Shown one piece after another: positions 23,105 to 33,459 of a DNA stretch of 64,000 bases. Location of the stretch: assembly GCA_023105745.1 (NCBI GenBank), contig JALGQZ010000011.1, forward strand, positions 17,944,975 to 18,008,974, given 5' to 3'. The position numbers and the translations under genes are program-made. The DNA comes from Austropuccinia psidii (Eukaryota; Basidiomycota; Pucciniomycetes; Pucciniales; Sphaerophragmiaceae). Each line of letters begins with the position of its first letter. Positions within the stretch are counted from its first letter, which is position 1. The notes beneath the pieces were generated by a model. That model made no database searches. It saw only the letters and a list, made by a program, of their open reading frames with translations, and was not told the origin of the DNA.

Positions 23105-24533
23105 TGTCAGGATGATACTATGATAAAGGTATAACTAGGCTAATTACAACTTTAACTGTGTATGTGACACGGCAGAAAATTATTTAAAAGAGGTTTATAA
23201 AGGTTTATGATAAGATAAAAGGGTTGTACTATTGAGAAATAGTGGTGGTGAGCGCTATTGAGAACCCTGGGTGCAGGCTTTATCTGTTGGATTACAATAA
23301 TAAAGTCTACAATAATTAAAGATTATAATTATACCTGATTATTTAACCAAGAGTAAAACTGTTTTTGACAGTTTACTACAGAGGTTATTCAAGAGCAGGA
23401 TGAGGAAAGGTTTTGGCTGTGAAAAGCCCTCCTTTTATCCTGGAATTGGGGTGAAAAGGCTACTAGACCTTTCCACGTAGAGGAAGTGAAGATTTTTCAC
23501 TCTCTATGACAGGCTTGTGGTTTGCAAAGAGCCTGTATACCCTGTATTGGGCTCAGATGTGGTTTTGAAACCACATCTTGGTGGTTTTCACCAATACAGG
23601 GTGAAAATTTTCATCTGGGGACCTCACAGCCTGATTCTGATGTGTATGACGCGTAGAATGCTGTACAGAAACTGTATGGGACCCCAGTATTGACTGACAT
23701 ATGAGGTATTGAAGTAAAAACATGCTTCTTTGTCTATTTGACACCTCATATTCATGGTTAGGGGATATTATCCCATGGTAAGGCTGTATATGACAGCAGG
23801 TGGAATTTTGACCTTAAAATGGTCATAACTCTGTCAGTTTTTGAGATATCAAGCTCAAAATTGGTTCATTGAATAGCTCTATATGGGCTCTACACAATGG
23901 TACCCAACTTGACATGGCTATCATTAAATATGACAAAGTTATCCCATGTACAAGTATTTCTGTACATTGGCGTGGTTTGGGCAAAAGCTGTATTAAGCTT
24001 GTTTGGCCAATACCTTCTGTTGTAGTTGAGCTATGAGGAAATGGATGGCACCATCAGATAGCCCTGAATGTGCTCTTTCCAAAAAGACCCCATTTTAAGT
24101 ATCTCACACTAAAACTGTAGAAGTTAGATGGGAGGTGAATGTTTTGTTCACCCTTATTTGGTCTGAATTTGACCATAACTCAAGTAATACTGGTGCTAGC
24201 TCAGTTTGGATGGTACCATTGGATAGCCCTGGCTTAGAGCTTCATTTTGAGTACCCATTTGATGGGGTTAAGCCTCTCCTTCTAGACTTTAGATGAGAGG
24301 TGAAAATTAAGGTTTATGCTCAGCAATAACTTTGAGCAGGAATAACTTTGTTATTTCTTGTCCTATGGTGATGGGACTTATATTTTCAGGAAGAGGTGAG
24401 TTTTCTCTTTCTTTTGATACCTTTTGAGCTAATTTGGCTCAGCTCCATGTTTTGGTGGTATTTTGGCTATACCATTGGTTTATGGTATTTTGGCTGTCAT
24501 GCTTGTGCTCTGGTTTTGAGTCACAGGCTGACA
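23105..24533 (-). repeat. A1 3' LTR
   Basis: 1429 bp, from TGTCAGGATGATACTATG (left) to TTTTGAGTCACAGGCTGACA (right). It is near-identical to 31356-32782. Confidence 0.95.
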
Positions 24534-24545
24534 TACCCTCCCTCT
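24534..24545 (-). other. A1 polypurine tract
   Basis: On the element strand AGAGGGAGGGTA lies immediately 5' of the 3' LTR, the position of the plus-strand primer for reverse transcription. The identical tract occurs twice in A2 (47928-47939 and 49212-49223). Confidence 0.85.
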
Positions 24546-24557
24546 AAAAAAGGCTCA

Positions 24558-24689
24558 TCATTGTTGAGACTGTTCAGTCCTCCTAGAGGCTCTGAATCTC
24601 CTTAAATGAAGTTTCCCATCTGGTATGGCATCCTCTGCCAACCATTTGTCTTTATCAGCTGTCTGGTTTTTGAATCTGACTAGGTATTG
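24558..24689 (-). pseudogene. A1 chromodomain tail downstream of a stop
   Basis: The pol frame continues past TGA 24690-24692 with [20 protein letters not shown] and ends [14 protein letters not shown] at TGA 24558-24560. This is the second half of a chromodomain (aromatic and W-x-A-E-D positions), which in chromoviruses binds histone marks and directs integration. In A2 the stop position is an Arg codon (AGA). Confidence 0.75.
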
Positions 24690-25793
24690 TCATTGGTCCT
24701 TTCCATTAAGTCTGATTTTTCTGGCCCTGATTATTTTACTCACAGGTCCAGGAGAGTCTTCTACTTCCACTATTTCTGGTGGAGTGATGTTTCTCTTCCT
24801 GGAGGGGAATTTATCCTCCTCTGTTTGGAAGTATGGTTTGACCAGGCTCACTGGAAAGACTGGGTGTTTCCTAGAAAACTCCTCAGTTAGCTTGACCTCT
24901 ACTGCATTCTTCCCTATCAACTTAATGATAGTGAAGGGCCCTACAAATGAGTCTCTCATTTTCTTGGGTCCTTTGAGATTGTTAAAGTTCAGTGTAGACA
25001 CTAACACCTGGTCCCCTTCCTTGAAGTCAGGTTCCATATGTGATTTGTCCCACCTCTGCTTGTTATACTCTTTGGCCTCAGCTATGCATTTGGCTGCAGT
25101 ATCACAGGCTTTCTTCCACATATCATGGAAGTCTTTGGCTGTGGGGTGGATGGTCAGAAGATTTTTCTTCAGGTGATCCACAGGTAACAGGGGATTCCAC
25201 CCTTTCTCTACCAGTGCAGGTGTTTTTCCTGTGGTAGAGTGCTGGCTTGTGTTATAGGCCAGCTGGACTGCTGGTAAGAGGGTAACCCAATCATGGGTGT
25301 ATCCCTCATGGTCCTTGTATTCCATGCCATAGGCACAGAACCTTCTGAGGATGTCCTCCATTGTTTGGATCATCCTTTCAGCTAGGCCATCTGTTTGGGG
25401 ATGGTAAGCTGTGGAAAAGGCAAGCTTCGTGCCAAGCATTTCATATAAGTTGGTCCAAAATTCAGATGTGAATTTTGGGTCCCTGTCACTAATTATGATC
25501 TTGGGGACTCCACAGGTGGATATGATGTTATTCCAGAATAACAGAGCAGTGTCCATGGCTTTGTCTTCTTTATGGCATGGTAGACACCTCATGCTCTTGC
25601 TGAGCCTATCAACTATGATTAAACAGGCATTGTAGTTTTCTTTGCCTCCTTGGACAAGTCCTGTAACCCAGTCCATGTTGATGGTTTCCCATGGGTGCTT
25701 GTGTTCTTCTATATGTTGAAGTAACCCATATTTCTTCCCATGTTTTCTATTTGCCTTTTGGCATCTTTCACAAGTGTTGATGTATTCACTCAA
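24690..25793 (-). pseudogene. A1 integrase core, GPY/F module and first half of chromodomain
   Basis: The 367-residue segment starts within the HHCC zinc finger (CERCQ, residues 8-12). It carries the DDE triad D41 (NMDWVTG), D103 (ISDRDPKF) and E139 ([10 protein letters not shown]), with 35 residues between D103 and E139 as in DD35E integrases. A GPY/F-type module follows ([20 protein letters not shown]). It then opens into the chromodomain ([15 protein letters not shown]) before a TGA at 24690. Integrase inserts the cDNA into the host genome. The frame is uninterrupted with the upstream segments apart from the stop at 25815. Confidence 0.9.
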
Positions 25794-25814
25794 CTCTTGC
25801 TCCCACTTGGGCCA

Positions 25815-26471
25815 TCAAGCTGTGCTTGCTACCCTCTCTTTAGTCCTGTCCTCACTCATGTGTCCCATATAGGGGTAGTCATGGCATTCCTGCAGGATTA
25901 AAGAGATGTGGTCTCTGTCTATCACTGTGAGTGCACTGGTGTGCTTTTCTCTGTGATAAATCAGGCCATCTAGAAGGAAGAATTTATTGTCCTTATAGGC
26001 CCTCAACCAGGGTTCCTCCAGCTGGGTTTCCAGTTCTGGGCTCCTGTATTTTTGTTGAAGGAGTTGGAGTAGTATGCTACACTGTTTGTGTTTAGCATAA
26101 GATTTCAGTACTGCATTGAAAAATTCATTGTGCAGTTCTGAGGAACTTATTCCCAGTATGGGGGTTTCTGTCCCTTCTGAATCAGTGTTTCCACTGTCAA
26201 GGTTACCACTCCCTGGTGCCCATTCAGAGAATCTGAAGTTCTTCTTCCTATTTATTTCCATAAAATGGATAGGAATTTTTGCAGAAACTTCAGAGTCATA
26301 AGCTGGATTGTTTTTGACATTGTCCAGTGGCCATCTGCTAAGGCCATCTGCATTGGTATGGCTTTTACCTTCCTTGTATATGATGGTCATGTTCCCTCTA
26401 TACTCCTGGATGGCTATTTGCCATCTCAGCATGTGTCTATTAGTAGTCTTCATGTTTAGTAAAGACTTCAA
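25815..26471 (-). pseudogene. A1 end of RNase H, connector and integrase zinc finger start
   Basis: The 218-residue segment begins [20 protein letters not shown], the end of the RNase H domain with its typical RW. It then has [12 protein letters not shown], the conserved NxxADxLSR motif at the RNase H/connection border. The integrase HHCC finger begins near [19 protein letters not shown]. It ends at TGA 25815-25817, just before WPKWEQ. The A2 counterpart has TGA at the same codon (46656-46658). Confidence 0.85.
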
Positions 26472-26477
26472 GGCTGT

Positions 26478-28136
26478 TCAGTCTGTGTAGACTTCAAAGA
26501 CTGCACCCTCCAAATAATAATGGAGTTTTTCTAGAGCCCAGACTAGACATAGACATTCTGTCTGGGTGGCCCCATACCTGGCTTCTGAATCTTTCAGCTG
26601 CCTGGAGATGTAACATATTACACCTTCTCTTGGTTCACCATCCACAATTTGTCTTTGGTGAAGGGCTGCTCCCAAGCCTTGGCTGCATGCTGCATCTATA
26701 TATAACTTGAATGGTAGTTCAAAGTCAGGCAAGATGAGCACAGGTGCATTTGTGAGTTCATATTTGATCCTCTCATATGCATCCCTCCTTTCCTTGGTTA
26801 TTTCAAAAACTACATCCTTTGAGCATAACTTGTATAAACTACTAGTTATGTGTGCAAAGTTCTTAATGTGGTTTCTATAGTAGCTAGCAAACCCAAGGAA
26901 AGATTGCATATCTTTAATTTTCTTTGGTACTGGCTTTTGCAGTACTGCTGCTACTTTGTTCTGGTCAATTGCCAGACTAAGGCCTGAGACTTTGTGTCCT
27001 AGAGCTAGTAGCTCTTGTTGGCCAAAACTACACTTTTTAAGTGAAATTTTCAGATTGATGGGTGTACATTGACTTAGCACTCTGTCTATGTATTTTACAT
27101 GGTCTTCCCATGTCTCTGAGTATATAATGATATCATCAATATATACTACCATCCAGCCTTCCATTATTTCTTCTTGAAATATGGTGTCCATCATCCTTTG
27201 GAAGTGGGCTGGTGCATTCTTGATGCCAAATGGCATCCTGGTGTACTCATATATGCCCATATGGCATATGATTCTGAGTAATTTCATGGAGTTGGGTTTA
27301 ACTCCATTTTGGTGGAAGCCCTTCATACAATCCATCTTGGTTATGTATTTGGCTTTGGCTAATTTATCCAAGGCATGAGGTATCCTTGGTATAGGGTACC
27401 TGTCTGCTTTTGTGTAGTTGTTCATGGCTCTGAAGTCTCCACACAATCTAGACTTGCCATCATGCCAGATGATTAGGACAGGAGTGGTGATTTCCACTAT
27501 TTCATTATGTCCAATCTTCCTAATGACATCCATGTCCAGGAGTTCATTGATATGTTTCTCAAACTCCTTCCTGGTCTCCAGACTTGCTGGGTAAGGAGGT
27601 CTCCTTAACATGGGTGGATAAGGCCTTTCTACATCCAGATATAGTTCTATATCATAGCCTTTGATCTTGCCTAATGGTTCTTCACCAATGGCAAATGCTG
27701 GTCTATTCTTCCTCAGCATCTTCAGTAAACTTAGCTTTTGTTTACTGGTGAGGGTAGTGCTAAACTGTCCCTCTCTGAATTCTTTCAGAAGTTCTTCCAG
27801 TGGGTCCTGAGAAGATATCTGGTATATATCAAGAGAAAATTTCTTTTCCTTGTTAGTACCAATGCTAATATGCCTATTTTTACTATTGTAAATATCTATG
27901 CCATACATCCTCTGGTAATCTGTTCCCAGTACAAACCCTTGGATGTGGGCATCTTCAAGCACTACAAACTCTGGGTTGAGTCTGATATTACCTTTTCTGT
28001 GGGGTATAATTATCTCTTTGATAATTGTCCCAATAGAGGTCATCTTTCCAGGTGCACTCTTAAAGTTCTTTGCCCTGGTGGGCAAGAGTTCTTTTTCCCG
28101 GTTTGGGAAGTGGTTATCCAGATAATTTCTGGCCAC
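26478..28136 (-). pseudogene. A1 protease C-terminus, reverse transcriptase and RNase H
   Basis: The 552-residue segment begins just after the retropepsin active site. The reverse transcriptase has D269 (ITKMDCMKGFHQ), MPFGIKNAPAHF and the catalytic YIDD at 332-335; YVDD or YLDD is more usual in Gypsy elements. RNase H has D481 (LYIDAACSQG), E527 (TQTECLCLVWA) and D552 (EVYTD). The segment ends at TGA 26478-26480, directly after that third acid. The enzyme copies element RNA to cDNA and degrades the RNA strand. A2 has TGA at the identical codon. Confidence 0.92.
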
Positions 28137-28175
28137 TATGGAGCAGTGTGCTCCACTGTCAATGATCAGTGGGTG

Positions 28176-29345
28176 CTAAGCATTGTCAATACATACAGTC
28201 ATTTTTGTGGCTGTTCCATGTATATATGCCATTCCTTTGGTTGGTGTAACCAGGAATGTTTGTGCATCTTGTGTGTGTTTACACAAGTTCTTGTTGGCAG
28301 TGTCTTGTGGCATGCCTGCTTCCAACTGTATATCCTGGATTTCTAGTGTGGTTTCCTCTTGGTATTCCACTAGAAATTCCTCTCTTGGGTCTTGATCCTC
28401 ATCAGATGGTTCTCTGATGGCATCACCCATAGAGTCTGATTCAGAATCCTCTGTTGGACGTTCTTCTTCAGGGACTTTTTCTATAGCATAGACTTTCTTC
28501 TTTGCTTTTGGACAGTTGTTGGCATAGTGGTCTGTTGAACCACAATTGTGACAAGAATTCTTCTTCTTTGCCACTTCTGCCACTCTTTCTCTGGGTTTGT
28601 CTTTAAACTCTACCCTGAAAGGTTGTTTCTCTTTGAAACTATTGCTTCTATATGGGGTGAATTTCCCTATATTAGTCCTCTTCCTTATGTCTTGTAAGGT
28701 ATTGGCTATGTCATCTAGAGTGCAATTTTGGTTGCATCTGCACTTTACTGCATGCTCTAGTTCTCCTGGCAGTTGTGTCAGAAGTTTATGATTCCTCATT
28801 TGAATGTTCATTTGAGGATCAATGGCTTTAAGTCTTTTAGACTGTCTAACACACCACTCATATGGATCTTTGTCCACAGAGTATTTGTCATTTTTAAATG
28901 ACATGGTCTTTTGCCATATCCAAGTTCCATTACTGTACTTTTGAATTATTTGACTCTTCCACCATGGCCAGTTTCTTCTGCCATGGATTTCTTTCATTTC
29001 TGTGTACCATATACTTGCATGACCTTTAAATGCAGTATTCAGTCTAGCAGTAATCCAGTAATCTGGTATTCTGGGTACATCAATGAAGAGTCCATCAATA
29101 TAATCTATGAGTTCCATATGATCATATTCTCCTGATCCAGAGAATTTGGGCCAGCTTGAGGCCTCAGGAAGCTGTTTCAGGGCTTCCTTTTCTGAATAAG
29201 ACATGCCATCTCCATCCTGGTATTGTGATGGAGATCTTGTCTTATTCAACAACATGGCATCTGGTTTGATGTAATCTGGTTGATATGGATTATTCATAGC
29301 TTGGCCTTGTGGTTGAGGCTTCAAGATATGGTAGGCATTAAACAA
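28176..29345 (-). pseudogene. A1 gag (capsid-like region and zinc knuckle)
   Basis: The 389-residue segment of the main frame has a Gypsy gag core rich in Trp and Tyr (SWPKFSGSGEYDHMELIDYI, IWYTEMKEIHGRRNWPWW). A CCHC zinc knuckle CHNCGSTDHYANNC follows, then an acidic linker. It ends at TAG 28176-28178 directly before the protease motif (HPLIIDSGAHCS), where A2 has CAG. The frame continues upstream to 30413 through stops at 29430-29432 (TAA) and 29814-29816 (TAG). Gag forms the virus-like particle and binds RNA. Confidence 0.88.
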
Positions 29346-30413
29346 TTTGTTAATGTCTTGATCCAGACACTCCGTGTCCCTTGTGCTGTGGTGTTGTTCT
29401 TCAAATAATTGGTTCAGTCTCTTGTTTGTTTATTCAGAGGCTTTGCTCAGTTGAGCATATCCTTCCTGAACGTTTTTAACTATCTGCTCCAATGAGGCTT
29501 GAGTTTTTCTCATCCTCTCTTGGGCAGCTGCAAATTCTGCAGCCTGCTTTGCAGATTGCTCAGCATATTGGGACATTTGCAACCACAGTGTGTCACTGTT
29601 GATGTTGCTCTCAGATGTGATAATGTTATTTTCAGTCTGAGTGGGGGTAATGTTTCTATTACTAGGACTACTGATTCTAGAGTGGTTTACAACTACTTCT
29701 GGTTCTTGTGTACTTCTTTTACAAAATCTAACAGCTTCTGGATCATGGGGTCTGACTCTTTCCTCCTCTGGTTGAAGGGGGTTTTGTTCTTGCCCTTGTT
29801 TCCTTGTCTTCTCCTAGAAACTTCCTGGAATTGTGAAGAATGGTGACTCTTGGCCACTGATCTTCTGGTTTCTGAATGGTGTGAAGCCACTGGAGAGCTG
29901 ATTTGGCCTTCTCCTTGTGAACCTGAAGGAATCTGAGTAGGCCCTGTCTGGGTCAAATGTTCTTCTATAGCTAGGATAGTGGCTTGATTCTCCCTTATCC
30001 TCTGTGCCCTTCCCTCCAGGAGTCTGTGCTTCCTGGTAGGATTCCAACCCTTGGTGATTACCATAAGGTCTTTGAAGTCTATCTCTTTGAGACAGATCTT
30101 CTGGCAACTTGATCCCAGTTCTGCCCAGTGAGTTGCTAGGTTGAACCTTTTGTTGTCCATGCTCCATTGAAATAAATCTTTGAGGAGTTGGTGGATCTGA
30201 AGAACTCGATCCATATCCTTCCAGTCCTCTGGTTTGAGGTTTCTGTTGAATTGGAGTGTGAATGGCAAGGTTGATATTCTCTCCCTCATTGTTTTGCCAT
30301 CCACCACTGTGTCCAGGGTGTCCTCTTTCAGGTCTTCTGGTTCTGGTCAATCCTCCCCTATCCTCTGGTTGGTTCCTTTGGAAGCCAAGGTCTCTGAGGT
30401 ATACAGGGGACAT
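29346..30413 (-). pseudogene. A1 upstream part of the gag-collinear frame (low complexity, two stops)
   Basis: It is in the same frame as gag and begins MSPVYLRDLGFQRNQPED. The translation is rich in Arg, Pro, Gly, Ser and Gln, looks disordered and ends ..FFTIPGSF at TAG 29814. A coiled-coil-like stretch follows (MSQYAEQSAKQ, starting near 29572), with a TAA at 29430. The first 500 bases overlap the 204-codon ORF (29693-30307) in another frame. Compared with A2, this frame takes the damage while the overlapping one does not, so gag may really begin near MSQYAEQ. Confidence 0.6.
29693..30307 (-). CDS. A1 overprinted 204-codon ORF, intact
   Basis: The ORF starts MVDGKTMRERISTLPFTLQF and stops after VKEVHKNQK. 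It overlaps the gag-collinear frame in a different register. The N-terminal half looks like a folded helical domain (PEDWKDMDRVLQIHQLLKDL, then FQWSMDNKRFNLATHWAELG). The C-terminal half is basic and Ser/Gln-rich. Length (204 codons) and the first 92 residues are the same in A2 (42189-42803). The differences that put stops in the other frame are silent here. I infer constraint on this frame, so it may be the real N-terminal Gag-type protein or an accessory protein. I do not know its function, and no domain is recognised. Confidence 0.65.
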   Translation of the reverse strand: MVDGKTMRERISTLPFTLQFNRNLKPEDWKDMDRVLQIHQLLKDLFQWSMDNKRFNLATHWAELGSSCQKICLKEIDFKDLMVITKGWNPTRKHRLLEGRAQRIRENQATILAIEEHLTQTGPTQIPSGSQGEGQISSPVASHHSETRRSVAKSHHSSQFQEVSRRRQGNKGKNKTPFNQRRKESDPMIQKLLDFVKEVHKNQK

Positions 30414-30414
30414 A

Positions 30415-30762
30415 TCAGTGTCTGCAAACAGTCAACAACTTTATGTTCTTAGGGTATTTCCCTTTGACTGTGCCTTGTACAAATTTGTTGTCTGCTGATT
30501 TGGGCAGTTTGCCTTTGGAAGTTACAACTGGGTTAATAATTGTAATCTTCCCTGTACAAGTGGTTAAGGTTGGTTTACCTTGTATTGATGCAGAGTTTCG
30601 TGGTTTTCTACTTCTCTGAGTGGCTATTGGTGTCCACTTCTTGGCTGTAATCAGGCCTTCACTAAGCCTTTTTCCTTTGCCCTTGCTGCCCTCTGGTTCT
30701 GAGGGTGTCACTGGTATGTTGGCCTGTGACTGGGTCTCAAGTGGTATGAAGTTTTCTTCCAC
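30415..30762 (-). CDS. A1 small leader ORF (115 codons)
   Basis: It begins MEENFIPLETQSQANIPVTP and ends IKLLTVCRH, with its stop abutting the ATG of the next frame. It is lysine-, serine- and threonine-rich, with no domain known to me. The equivalent in A2 (41725-42081) differs at few positions, and the frame is open in both. A TTTCAG just before its second codon in A2 (TTGATTTCAG/TGGAAG) could be a splice acceptor. Confidence 0.45.
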   Translation of the reverse strand: MEENFIPLETQSQANIPVTPSEPEGSKGKGKRLSEGLITAKKWTPIATQRSRKPRNSASIQGKPTLTTCTGKITIINPVVTSKGKLPKSADNKFVQGTVKGKYPKNIKLLTVCRH

Positions 30763-31336
30763 TGAATCAAACAGGAAAAAGAGGGCTTATGTCAGTTAAG
30801 ACTTCTTAAAAGGCTGATTTTGCACGTCTAAGAATGGCCTCTGGGCTTGTATTTTACTACAATATGCCCTTTTATAGTGACAGTGTAATTGAATTAACAA
30901 TTACACGTCAAAAATACAGCTTATTGATAAGTGGTATACTGTTTGTATACCAATATCTTACAGAATACTTGTTATCAGCAAGTATAATATGTCACAAGAT
31001 GGTGTATTACAGGGTAATTGAGTTAACAATGTGCCCAAACACGCCTCAACTGTTGGTTTATCAGTATGAGTTGTCTTAATTCAATTAAGAATTAGGACTG
31101 TATTAGTGGCTCAATGTGTTTTAATATGCAAAAACACGCCAAAAATACTGGTCTTATGGTTATTAGCCACTAGACAAATACTCTTAAAAATATGAGTATT
31201 ATTAAATTTTAAAAAGAAATATATATAAAATATATTTTTTAAAAGAAAATGGCGCCTAAAAAAGGATAAAACAATGTGTTAATAAGTCATAAAAAAGAGA
31301 AAAGACTTACTTGTAAGGTCCCAAAAAGTCAAAAAA
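30763..31336 (-). other. A1 5' leader
   Basis: AT-rich untranslated leader between the primer-binding site and the first ORF. It contains the 16-mer AAAACACGCCAAAAAT (31131-31146), which is also found in family C LTR 2 and, inverted, in the A2 leader. The ORF at 30834-31079 on the other strand is chance. Confidence 0.6.
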
Positions 31337-31355
31337 CACGGCCAGGCCCCCAAAA
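31337..31355 (-). other. A1 primer-binding-site candidate
   Basis: On the element strand TTTTGGGGGCCTGGCCGTG follows LTR terminus CTGACA directly. A2 has the same with one change (41138-41156), and family C has TTTGGGGACCTAGCCGTG at the same place. Complementarity to a specific tRNA could not be established. Confidence 0.6.
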
Positions 31356-32782
31356 TGTCAGGATGATACTATGATAAAGGTATAACTAGGCTAATTACAA
31401 CTTTAACTGTGTATGTGACATGGCAGAAAATGATTTAAAAGAGGTTTATAAAGGTTTATGACAAGATAAAAGGGTTCTACTATTGAGAAATAGTGGTGGT
31501 GAGCGCTATTGAGAACCCTGGGTGCAGGCTTTATCTGTTGGATTACAATAATAAAGTCTACAATAATTAAAGATTATAATTATACCTGATTATTTAACCA
31601 AGAGTAAAACTGTTTTTGACAGTTTACTACGTAGGTTATTCAAGAGCAGGATGAGGAAAGGTTTTGGCTGTGAAAAGCCCTCCTTTTATCCTGAAATTGG
31701 GGTGAAAAGGCTACTAGACCTTTCCACGTAGAGGAAGTGAAGATTTTTCACTCTCTATGACAGGCTTGTGGTTTGCAAACAGCCTGTATACCCTGTATTG
31801 GGCTCAGATTTGGTTTTGAAACCACATCTTGGTGGTTTTCACCAATACAGGGTGAAAATTTTCATCTGGGGACCTCACAGCCTGATTCTGACGTGTATGA
31901 CATGTAGAATGCTGTACAGAAACTGTATGGGACCCAGTATTGACTGAAATATGAGGTATTGAAGTAAAAACATGCTTCTTTGTCTATTTGACACCTCATA
32001 TTCGTGGTTATGGGATATTATCCCATGGTAAGGCTGTATATGACAGCAGGTGGGATTTTGACCTTAAAATGGTCATAACTCTGTCAGTTTTTGAGATATC
32101 AAGCTCAGAATTGGTTCATTGAATAGCTCTATATGAGCTCTACACAATGGTACCCAACTTGACATGGTTATCATTAAATATGACAAAGTTATCCCATGTA
32201 CAAGTATTTTTGTACATTGGCGTGGTTTGGGCAAAAGCTGTATTAAGCTTGTTTGGCCAATAACTTCTGTTGTAGTTGAGCTATGAGGAAATGGATGGCA
32301 CCATCAGATAGCCCTGATTGTGCTCTTTTCAAAAAGACCCCACTTTAAGTATCTCACACTAAAACTGTAAAAGTTAGATGAGAGGTGAATGTTTTGTTCA
32401 CCCTTATTTGGTCTGAATTTGACCATAACTCAAGTAATACTGGTGCTAGCTCAGTTTGGCTGGGACCATTGGATAGCCCTGGCTTAGAACTTCATTTTGA
32501 GTACCCATTTGATAGGGTTAAGCCTCTCCTTCTAGATTTTAGATGAGAGGTGAAAATTAAGTTTATGCTCAGCAATAACTTTGAGCAGGAATAACTTTGT
32601 TATTTCTTGTCCTATGGTGATGGGACTTATATTTTCAGGAATAGGTGAGTTTCCTCTTTCTTTTGATACCTTTTGAGCTAATTTGGCTCAGATCCATGTT
32701 TTGGTGGTATTTTGGCTATACCATTGGTTTATGGTATTTTGGCTGTCATGCTTGTGCTCTGGTTTTGAGTCAAAGGCTGACA
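31356..32782 (-). repeat. A1 5' LTR
   Basis: 1427 bp, TGTCAGGATGATACTATG to GAGTCAAAGGCTGACA. It is followed by the AATAT target duplication. Confidence 0.95.
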
Positions 32783-33459
32783 AATATTTCTTCAATTCTT
32801 CATCCCTTAAGCAAATCAAAATCCACCAAATCCATGGATAGAAGAAAAAGAAGTCTTTGCCAATGACAATAATCCCCAAGAAGAAAGTGAATATCTTGAA
32901 TTGTTCTTACAAACAACACCAGAACCCTGTCCAGATATCTCCACAATAATCCTTCCATATATTCAGTTTTAGGAAATTGTTCCAAAAAAGCAACATCAGC
33001 AATTGTCATTCCTCATCCATGGCAAGGATTGCCTGGAGTCAACCTCACCAAATATGAATTCTTGGAGCTATTGACCTGGGATGGAATTGAAGGCAACCTT
33101 GAAAACCAATACTGGAATGAAATATTCCACATGGATGAACCCCTCAGGAAATCAATTTTTGGAGGACCTGGGAAGGCCAAGACTGGTTCAAACTCCAGGA
33201 TTTGAAAATTAGAAAAGGAAAAATTAGCCAAATCTCAAGAAATTATAATGTAGAAAGTTCCACATGGGACTATAAATGGGAAGAAACACTTATACCAGAA
33301 ATCCTTAGTCTTAAAAGTGGTTCAACTAGCTTCAATACAGAAGATTGGGACTTCTTCTGTGAACGATACCTTTTCAAAAGTCATAAAACAGAAAAATGGA
33401 GGGGAGGAAATTTCATAAAGCATGAATTAGTAAATAAAATTCTTGGTCAAAGGAATTAA
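32783..33459 (+). mobile_element. Region D, right-hand fragment beyond A1
   Basis: It is plus-strand and protein-like with frame breaks. The pieces are EEKEVFANDNNPQEESEYLE..PYIQF (about 32835-32970), then ..HPWQGLPGVNLTKYEFLELL..ENQYWNEIFHMDEPL (about 33010-33145), then the 85-codon ORF 33202-33459 (..SGSTSFNTEDWDFFCERYLF..). The middle part resembles 20060-20150, so this may be a second copy of the domain or a separate related element. Its function is unknown. Confidence 0.5.

Larger units (their letters stand above)
23105..32782 (-). mobile_element. Element A1: complete Ty3/Gypsy chromovirus, minus strand
   Basis: The 9678-bp element is bounded by a perfect 5-bp target site duplication, AATAT (23100-23104 and 32783-32787). 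Its LTRs are 23105-24533 and 31356-32782, each with TGTCAG..CTGACA ends. Where I compared them they differ by only a few per cent, suggesting a fairly recent insertion. Reading right to left the order is 5' LTR, primer-binding site, leader, small ORF, gag region, protease, reverse transcriptase, RNase H, integrase with chromodomain, polypurine tract and 3' LTR. The main frame (30413 to 24558) has no frameshift but six stops. It lies inside region D and is sister to A2 (39709-50632). Confidence 0.95.

Noticed and set aside
24625..25176. 183-codon plus-strand ORF opposite the A1 integrase (and its twin 47297-47848 in A2)
   Set aside because: Antisense shadow of the integrase and chromodomain frame; it occurs in both copies only because the sense sequence is conserved.
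26478..26480. Selenocysteine or reassigned UGA at the shared pol stops
   Set aside because: No selenocysteine-type context seen, and other UGA codons act as lesions. Trans-mobilisation of a damaged master is simpler; the shared stops are reported but not called recoding.
27738..28346. 202-codon plus-strand ORF opposite A1 protease/RT
   Set aside because: Antisense of the coding strand; hydrophobic, with no motif of its own, and it crosses the domain border of the true frame.
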